A stretch of DNA of 64,000 nucleotides, taken from assembly GCA_951213105.1 (NCBI GenBank), contig OX578136.1, positions 157,115,178 to 157,179,177 on the forward strand, written 5' to 3'. Source of the DNA: Amaurobius ferox (lineage: Eukaryota; Arthropoda; Arachnida; Araneae; Amaurobiidae). The notes beneath the pieces are model-generated. The model saw nothing but the letters and a program-made list of their open reading frames with translations. It did no database searches and was not told the DNA's origin. Below, in pieces: positions 1 to 64,000 of this stretch (position 1 is the stretch's first letter; each line of letters starts with the position of its first letter). Both the position numbers and the translations under genes were made by a program.

Positions 1-236
1 TTTGGCGGAATGTCGCCAACTTGGCGACTTTTTGAAATGTTGCAAATTAACGAAAATCTTGCTAAATAGATAAAAATGACGCTAAATCTATGAAAATAAC
101 GACTAATTGTCGAATACTCAATATCTTGGAAAAAATATAAGTATCTACTATAAGAAACACCAAGTTTTTTTTTTTACTGTAAAAGTAGTAAATTCATTGC
201 ATTATATAAGAAAAGTCATGTGTTGCCCACATCAGA
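1..236 (-). repeat. Family A repeat, truncated by window start
   Basis: The 5' end of the family (on the minus strand, TCTGATGTGGGCAACACATG then CTTTCCTTATATAATG) is at about 200-236. The rest, with the TTGGCG/CGCCAA-rich interior, runs off the left edge. Other copies in the window define the family. Confidence 0.75.
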
Positions 237-404
237 TTTTTTTTATTCTGCAATGAGTCACGTGATCGCTTCATATATCATAGGTGTAATTATTATTTTC
301 ATTTTTTTAAGCTGCCGAATCTCTTGCTGAATTTTTTTACATATTTTAGATGATGATTTGAATATTTCCTATTCGAAGCAATTTGTGAATTGTAACTCAT
401 CTTA

Positions 405-648
405 AAAAATGTTTGAAAAATTGTGTCCCATATGGTTGAATGTATTTCATCTTTTCTACCCGGATTAAATCCGAAATTAATCAGGTGATATTATTCATGT
501 ATATGCCCATATGTCCCACAGACCGTCTCAAAACCATTCTAAAATTTCATTTTGATAAAGTCACTTGTACGGCAGATATCGTGCAAACAGACAAACAGAA
601 TGAGAAAAAGTTAGAAACACTTTACAACTATGTTGGAACGTGTTAAAA
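405..648 (-). repeat. Family B repeat fragment
   Basis: Minus-strand copy of the family that starts with the AACACTTTACAAC hairpin (here 627-648 region) followed by a short CTGT tract, CGGTTAGCAC-like and TCAAAATGAAATTTTAG segments. Its 3' half is missing. Confidence 0.6.
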
Positions 649-698
649 GCCATTTTCCAAAATTTACGTTTACTTACAAAAGTTCAAGGACAAAAAAA

Positions 699-1757
699 TC
701 TGATGTGTGTAGCTCATGACTTTCCTTATATAATGCAATGGATTTCCAAGTTCTGCGATAAAAAAATAATGTATAAGATCCACGACGCTGCGTTTTTATC
801 GTTGAATTGTACATTGAGCGATTTTCAGGATGACAACATGTAAAACTATTTCAAAATACTGAATTAACTTATACTTCGCGCTACTCTGCACAATCATCAA
901 TATTGATAGCATCCTCAGTAAACAATATATTCCATATATTAAAATACTTTAATAATTACTTCATCATCTAGACGACACTTTCATTGATTTAGGGTCCTTT
1001 TTATCAATTTGGCGACATCTTCGTTAATTTGGCAACATTTAAAAAGTCGCCAAGTTGGTGACATTCCGCCAAAATCTCGCCAAGCGTTATGGACGGATAT
1101 ATAAGTTATTCTTGTAGCAGATAACTGACTATTGACGTTCAAATATAAATGTATTACCTAAAGTATATTTTTTATGAGTGGAACTGGCTAGATCCACGAG
1201 AATGATGTCACCCAATTTATCGCATGATATTACTTATGAAAAGTAAACATATTTCAACAATAGGTAAAATTATTTTTTAATTTTACATGATTTTTTTATA
1301 TATATTTTTTTTAATGCACAATGTCTCGAAAACGGTTCATACTAGCGTTCTAAAATTTATTTTAATCGTTTTCTAATGAAAAATTACATAAGAAATGACT
1401 ATTTTTGTAACTTTATTAAAGGTTTTGAATTTTTGAGAATTTTTTCAAAATTTCACTCGAAAATTTAGGGAAGTTCTGAACATGCGATTTCGTATAAAAG
1501 CAATAGGCTTGCAGTATTCATGAATTGTAATTTTTGTACCATATTTCGTTCGAATCGGTCCATTCATTCGTCAGTTGTCGTCTCCACAGTCTCACTGACA
1601 CACACACAATTTCACACACACACACACACACACACATCATCTCACAAATTCGTGTTGAGGGACCCTTGAAACCCTGTTTTTCCGATGAAAACTCGAAATC
1701 GAATTTTCGGCCCTTCACAATATTTTCCTTATGCAATATGTATATAAGGAAAGTAAT
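699..1757 (+). repeat. Family A repeat, full-length-like copy
   Basis: Starts TCTGATGTG, then CTTTCCTTATATAATG. Has an AT-rich interior with TTGGCGACAT-type motifs, a conserved GGAACTGGCTAGATCCACGA segment and a CA microsatellite (about 1600-1635), and ends in the palindrome CTTTCCTTATGC...GTATATAAGGAAAG. No long coding frame is conserved among copies, so it looks non-autonomous. Confidence 0.75.
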
Positions 1758-1762
1758 ATTTT

Positions 1763-2747
1763 TTACTTTCCTTATATACAATAATGCATAAGGAAAGCAT
1801 TGTGACGACGATGTCGAAAATTTGAATTCGAGTTTTCGACGAGAGAGCACGTTTCAAGAATCCCTGATCACGAATCGAACATTTTACAGGTGATGTCTGT
1901 TTGTGTGTGTGTGTGTGTGTGAAAGCGTGTGTATGAAAGTATGAGTGTGTGTGTGTGCGTGTGCGTGTGTGCGTGTGTGTGTGTGTCAGTGAGTCTGCAG
2001 AGACGATATCTCACGTACGAATGGAGCTATTCAAAAGAAATTTGGTACAAAAATTACAGTCCATTATTACTGGAAGCCTATTGTTTTTAAACACAATCGA
2101 ATGTTCAGAACCCCCTAAATTTTCGAATGAAATTTTGAAAATGTCATCAAAGAATCAAAACCTTTAATAAAGTTACGCAAATAGACACTTCTTATGTAAT
2201 TTTTCCTTAGAAAAGATTGACATCAACTTTAGAACGCTAGCATGAACTTTTGAGTTATTGTCCATTTTTCAAATAAATTTATCAAAAAATCCCATAAATA
2301 AAAAAAAATATTAACTGTTGAAAAGCATGTTTACTTTTCATATGTAATATCATGCTATAAATTTGGTGACTTCATTCTCATGGATCTAACTCTTTCCATT
2401 CATGGGAAAAGGTATTTTTAGTAATACTTTTGCATTTCAAAGCCAATAGTCATTTATCTACTAGAAGATTAACTTATTTCTTCGTCCATAACGCTTGGCG
2501 AGATTTTTGTCGATGAATTTGGCAGAATGTCGCCCACTTGGCGACTTTTTTAAACGGTGCCAAATTAAGGAAAATCTCGCCAAATGGATAAAAATGACTC
2601 TAAATCAATGAAAATGACGACTAATTGATTAAAATTCAATATCTTGGAAAGAATATAATTATCTACTATAAGAATACATTTTTTTTACTGTAAAAGTAGT
2701 AAATTCATAGCCTTATATAAGGAATACCATCTGCTGCTCACATCAGA
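1763..2747 (-). repeat. Family A repeat, inverted relative to preceding copy
   Basis: Minus-strand copy beginning with the 3' palindrome (1763-1795), followed by a GT microsatellite (1905-1985), the conserved TGGATCTAAC interior near 2383, and the reverse of the 5' end at about 2715-2747. With the copy at 699-1757 it makes a large inverted repeat with about 6 bp between arms. Confidence 0.75.
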
Positions 2748-3517
2748 GTTATTTTTAAAAATTTCAGCATTCCCAACACTCTTTGTGCAAAGGATCAAGA
2801 AAGCTGGAGCAACATTTGAGCTTTATCAGAACAAATAAAATAATAACACAGCATACAGCTGCTTCAAGTATACGCTCGCCGGATCCAATTCGCCAATACA
2901 AGAGAATGAACAAACATAAAAGAGAATATGATGAATACCCATCCTGGATTAAGAATCCATCTGCGCAAACAAAATCAGTCTATTAGTGAAGAACTGTCTA
3001 ACAAATCCGAAACGAAAATTAACGCACAAGTCTCGGTTTCTTGGAATATTTCTGTTGTGTTTTGACGCACGCCAATCTTGTATGTTAATTTTCGAGTAAG
3101 GATTGACTGCACTGTTCATTATTCTGCCTTCTGATTGGTTTTCTCGCGTGGACTCTTAATTTAGAAATTGAGTATCCTCTGTTTCTTCTATTTGTGCCCA
3201 TTTTTTCCTTTTGATTTCGGGTCTGTTGTTCTCTTACACTGTTGAAAAAGAGCTAATGTATCCTTGAAACAGGTGTGTGCTGCTTTATTATTTTATTTGT
3301 GTTTAAATGTGTTGTCCAAACGTTATTTATCCCGACCCATTTTAATATCTCCGACCAGAACAGTGTGCTTAGGTAAAAGCCATCAATAGTAATATACCTA
3401 CAAGGCAGACATTAATATGCCTGGCGATTGTGAAGTGAAAACCATCCATCAGATGACAATCGCATAAACTGATTTTTACTTTATTTACCTTAACTTTTTT
3501 TCTTCTTTTCTTATCAG
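2748..3517 (+). other. Upstream region of Hdc, no gene recognised
   Basis: Between the last upstream repeat and the predicted 5' UTR acceptor. Open frames here are short and lack family motifs. It could hold a non-coding first exon or promoter, but nothing in the sequence lets me place one. Confidence 0.4.
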
Positions 3518-3630
3518 CAGTGACTGTAAATCGAGAAAGACCGGCCGCCCTCTCGGAGTGTTAAAGGAGGAGGGAAAAAAACCGAAGCCCCTGTTTCTCC
3601 TTCTTGGAGAAGCCCCACAAGACGTAAGCC
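3518..3630 (+). other. Probable 5' UTR of Hdc with upstream splice acceptor
   Basis: A long pyrimidine tract (about 3491-3515) ends in TTATCAG at 3511-3517, a good splice acceptor 113 bases before the ATG. This suggests the first coding exon begins in the 5' UTR and that a further non-coding exon and the promoter lie upstream. The leader is much more GC-rich than its surroundings, as expected for transcribed sequence. No promoter could be assigned. Confidence 0.5.
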
Positions 3631-60103
<56,473 letters not shown>

Positions 60104-62490
60104 GTAAGTGGCTGACAGAAATATAATTAATTCTTACTGTAAACAAAAGTTCTTAAATTTGGAAATGAATCAATAAAGTGGAGGCAATTTTACTGATAAA
60201 TTCATAAGACATTTTAAAGAAACGAAATTCAATTGTTTCGTATTTTATGTAACATATTAGAAGAGACATTTCATAAAATATATACTGCTGAAATGTAATG
60301 GTACGTTTAAATGTTAAAACAATATACATTCTGTATGAATAAACTAACCATTTCTCACTCTTTTTGCGCGTTTTCAATGGCTAGTGGTCAATACATGTTA
60401 CATCTACACACTTAATCAAATATGCTAATAACCAATTTCAATTGCTAGCCTAGCAACGAAAGAATGTCAAACTGTGTATTTATTGTTCTTGGGAGGCAAA
60501 AAGGTGTAAATTTTATAAAAATCCCTCTGTATTGTTACCTCAAAACCTCTCAGTCGGAATTTTTAAAATTTTCGATTTTATTTGTATTGTTTTAATTGAG
60601 AAGCTGATACGGATCGGATGAGGCTAAAACCGAAATTCTAGCTTCTGGCACCGGCAAAAATTCTCGACCATGTCAAAAAGCGATTTTGACTTTTTTTAAT
60701 TACTTATTTGCATTGATACCCCTAATTCGAACTTTTAAAATATTAAATTGTTTTTGTTAACTTGGAAGCAAAGCGGACGGACCGAATGAGACTAAAACCA
60801 AGATTTTAACTTGAGTAGAAAGGCGCGATAATTACAATACATCGCTCCCTCACACAGTTCAGTGCATATTATTGTGGCTTATTAAAATATGAAACATAAG
60901 TTTACTTCTTTTATAATATAATTTGAATTTAAATTGACTTATCATTCTTAATTAAATTAGTGATTGTGAATCGTATATTCGCACATTGCATATCTTGGAA
61001 TAAAATCATTAATTACGACACTACACATTGAATTCCACAATTTTAACTTTTAAAATAACATTATTTATTACATGTATTATGATTACGATTAAATTTACAT
61101 TAATTTTATACACACTCTTAAAAAGAGATATTACACGTGTGAGACCAAGATTTTTATATAATGCCCAAAGTCATATATTTGTCCTATTATATAATGCAGA
61201 TTGGCAAAAAAACTTCTGTTTGTCATGGACACTGAAACGCACTCTAGGACATTCATTGATGTTTATCATGGACACTGAAATGCACTCTTGGATATTCATT
61301 GCTCTAATTGACTACGGAACATACACTTCGCTTCTTGACTTCTAATTGTCGAATTGCCACCGCTCCTTCTAGGACGAGCGGACTCTCATTCTTAACACAA
61401 CACTCTTAGACGGTCATTGCCTCGACTCTGGAAAATCACCTTCTTAGCCGGTCATCGCCTCTCAATCTGAAATATATCTTGAATTCTCTCATTGTTACTA
61501 CATCGTTTCACCTGAGGTCCAGATACGCCCTCCATATCTCTATTGGTTGTTCCTCAGGACGATGTAGATTATATAGATATATTCGATAGCAAATTGGCAT
61601 TAAACAAATGTAAGGGTGTAAAAACACGTTTTAAACAAATTTTAAATTTCCACGTTAACAGTTACGAAAAACACTCGTTTGCATTCGTCCATTTATCGGT
61701 CTGCCGCGATTCCCGTGCAACCATGTTTCTACTGCTCGGCAAAACTACTCAACAAAAATAAGGTAATTTTTTTTACGAATTTAAAGGCTACCAAACGAAA
61801 ATAACGTTAGCACTGTATTAAAATTTTGAATCATGAACAATGTGCTCAAACGTAAATTTAAACGTTATTGCAATAATAGCAAAATAAGCAAAATCCATTT
61901 TTATTTATATCTACTACGAGTCCGTTTGTAATTTTGACCCTGTTATGAATTTAAGTTACGCTTGGCGACTCATTCTCGACTCCATGCAATTCAAGTCTCT
62001 GCAAAGTTATCTTTGAAGTTTTCATCTTTCGATTATGCTTGGTTGCCACCCCCCTTCCTTTTTTCGATTTCTGTAACTAAATTGTAATTTAATATGCTGT
62101 TCTTTTGTTGTTGGAATTTTTGAAACTTTAAAAAAATTCTTTTATAGTTTTCGGTTTATCCTTGCCTAAACATAGATTCTTTTGTAAATTGTATTTATGC
62201 AAATTTTGTCGCTATATCTGGTCTATATATGAACGATTCAAATTTTATTTCCATGTAGCCACTGATGCACAACGTACTTATGCTCGAAAGCGCTCTGGCC
62301 CTTTTTTAAAAAAAATTTGTACGTCTTATAGGAAGTAAAATAAAGACCTTCTGTTGTGAATGTGTGCTCAATTTTTGCTATTATAACACCAGACATGATG
62401 CCAAATTATTTATTGTTATTGCAATATTTTAGAAATGGCTCTACCAAATGAGGTATAAATGTAGCCTGTTATATACTTATAAAATCAGTG
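60104..62490. other. Start of intron 9, no exon found
   Basis: Searched by eye for the next Hdc exon (expected to contain a DFMHWQIPLSRRFR-like motif) and found none. The patch 61190-61480 has imperfect repeats of CATGGACACTGAAA-type and CATTCTTAGACGGTCATTGC-type segments of unknown origin. Confidence 0.55.
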
Positions 62491-62493
62491 TTG

Positions 62494-63158
62494 TTATTTT
62501 ACTGCTTTCCCAATAATACACGCTAATGTATAGCAGGGGGGTTCGTGCATAGGCACTACGGCACTGCGAGAGCGACAGTGCTCTCTCTCCCTCGTAGCCT
62601 CGCGTGCAGCTTCCTATTTGCGCATGCGCACAGCAATCAAACACCACGCCGCTGGAACTGTGAAGCGTGGTGTTTGACTGTCGTGCGGATGTGCACATAG
62701 GAAGTTGCACTCGAGGCTGTGAGGGAGTGAGAACACTGTCGCTCCCGCAGTGCCACAGTGCCAATGCACGAGCCGCACTAATGTATAGGGAAAGTATTGG
62801 AATCATCTCGAAAATTGCAACTCGAGTTTTCGCCGAATCTACATATTTTGGGACCTTTAGAATATGAGAAACTAATTTATCGTGTGGTCTGTGTGCGTGT
62901 CTGTGTGTCTGTGTGTCTGTGTGTCTGCGTGTCTGTCTGTGTGTCTGTCTGTCTGTGCAGATTTTGTATCCACTCTAACTAAAAAACTAATGGACCGAAT
63001 TTCACAAAATTTTGTAGGTAAGTCACTTGTGGGCGGGGCTGGTGCTGATTAGTTATCTTGGTGCCGACTTGATTTTGGTACGATTCGGGATAAAAGAACC
63101 TGCTTTTTTTATGAAATGGCCTGCAAAAGTCGTATATCCACTCTAGTTTAAAAAAAAA
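62494..63158 (-). repeat. Family C repeat, interrupted by a hAT MITE
   Basis: Its palindrome begins CTTTCCCAATAATACACG (about 62503), is interrupted by the MITE, and resumes GGAAAGTATTGG (62789). Then come the CTGTGTGTCTGTG tract (62888-62955), ACTAATGGACCGAATTTCAC and the ACTCTAG block ending near 63147, where a family A copy starts. Confidence 0.7.
62534..62780. mobile_element. hAT-type foldback MITE, 247 bp, with 8-bp TSD
   Basis: Begins CAGGGGGGTTCGTGCATAGG and ends with the inverted CCAATGCACGAGCCGCACTA. The arms (about 115 bp each) are inverted copies around a short centre near 62650-62664. The 8-bp duplication ATGTATAG is at 62526-62533 and 62781-62788. GC-rich compared with the surroundings. 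The TSD length and CAG(G/T)G-type ends fit hAT. Confidence 0.88.
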
Positions 63159-64000
63159 TCTGATGTGGGCAACACATGACTTTCCTTATATAACGTAATG
63201 AATTTACCACTTTTACAGTAAAATAAATAGGTTTTTCTTATAGTAGATACTAATATTCTTTCCAAGATATCGAATTTTCGACAATTAGTCGTCATTTCAT
63301 TGATTTAGCGTCATTTTTATCCATTTGGCGAGATTTTCTTTAATTTGTCAACATTTCAAAAAGTCGCCAAGTTGGTGACATTCCGCCAAAATTCGTCGCC
63401 AAAATCTCGCCAAGCATAATGGACAAAGGAATAAGTTATTCTTACAGCAGATAAATGACTATTGGCGTTCAAATACAAAAGTATTACTCAAAGTATCTTT
63501 TTTCATGAATGGAACGAGCTAGATCCACAAGAATGATGTCATCCAATATATCGCGTGGTATTACTGAAAAGTGAACATGTCTCTCAAGAGGAAATATTTT
63601 TTTTTTATTTTATATGACTTTCTGATAATTTTTTTGAAAAATGTGCAATATCTCGAGAACGGTTCATGTTAGCGTTCTAAAATTTATGTCAATCGTTTTC
63701 TAATGAAAAATTACAAAAGAAATGTCTATATGCGTAACTTTATTAGTGGTTTTGATTTTTTGACTATTTTTTCAAAATTTCATTTGAAAATTTAAGGGTG
63801 TTCTTAACATTCGATTGTAAAAACAATAGGCTTCCAGTGTTTACGGATTGTGATTTTTGTCCCAAATTTAGTTCGAATCGGTCTATTCGTTTGTCAGTTA
63901 TCGTCTTCACAGACTCTCACACAAACACACACATACTTTCACACACACGCACACACACACACACAGACATCACTTCAAAAATGTTTGATTCGTGATCAGG
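63159..64000 (+). repeat. Family A repeat, truncated by window end
   Basis: TCTGATGTGGGCAACACATG start, CTTTCCTTATATAACG, TTGGCGACAT-type interior, GAGCTAGATCCACAAGAATG block (63517), CACA tract (63922-63965). The 3' palindrome lies beyond the edge. Confidence 0.82.

Noticed and set aside
1518..1850. Frames through CA/GT tracts (also at 5587-5896, 9688-9963, 35968-36352)
   Set aside because: They are translations of the microsatellite part of family A repeats, present on both strands in every copy.
60104..64000. Exon 10 of Hdc within the window
   Set aside because: No frame gives the expected DFMHWQIPLSRRFR-like segment next to splice signals; the next exon is presumably further right.

Overview
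The window is AT-rich animal nuclear DNA, most likely from an arthropod. I lean towards a chelicerate such as a spider, because of the very large repeat-filled introns and the mix of elements, but this is inference. It holds one host gene on the + strand: histidine decarboxylase (Hdc-like, a PLP-dependent group II decarboxylase). Nine coding exons can be placed to the base from GT/AG borders, matching phases and conserved motifs: 3631-3658, 4688-4860, 9053-9166, 36789-36911, 39043-39177, 41295-41438, 56143-56209, 57840-58002 and 60033-60103. They encode about the first 340 residues, including the PLP lysine (residue 304). The C-terminal third, including the residue that separates histidine from aromatic amino acid decarboxylases, lies beyond the right edge.

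Almost everything else is intronic transposable-element and simple-repeat DNA. Upstream and introns 1-2 (1-9052): copies of an unnamed family 'A' with a 3' palindrome, a foldback MITE nested in a second TIR element, and a 30-bp minisatellite. Intron 3 (27.6 kb): tRNA-derived SINEs with intact target-site duplications, a candidate Helitron with about 300-bp tandem units, two degraded Penelope-like retroelements with the GIY-YIG nuclease upstream of the reverse transcriptase (Naiad-type order), a Kolobok/Mutator-like transposon flanked by TTAA, a head-to-tail Helitron dimer inside the second Penelope-like element, and two Tc1/mariner-type transposase pseudogenes. Intron 6 (14.7 kb): a 123-bp minisatellite, further A/B/C repeats, and a Polinton/Maverick-like remnant (protease and capsid-type gene). 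Introns 8-9: a family B repeat ending 13 bp before an exon, and a hAT-type MITE.

No complete mobile-element gene was seen; all are frameshifted or truncated. The most useful observations are the nested insertion history of intron 3 (Penelope-like element, then Kolobok, then Helitron dimer, then a 60-bp insert), two 8-bp-TSD transposons that landed independently in the terminal palindromes of families A and C, and a transposon end that abuts or supplies the splice acceptor region of exon 9. I found no clearly new functional system. The unnamed A, B and C families are the least explained component.
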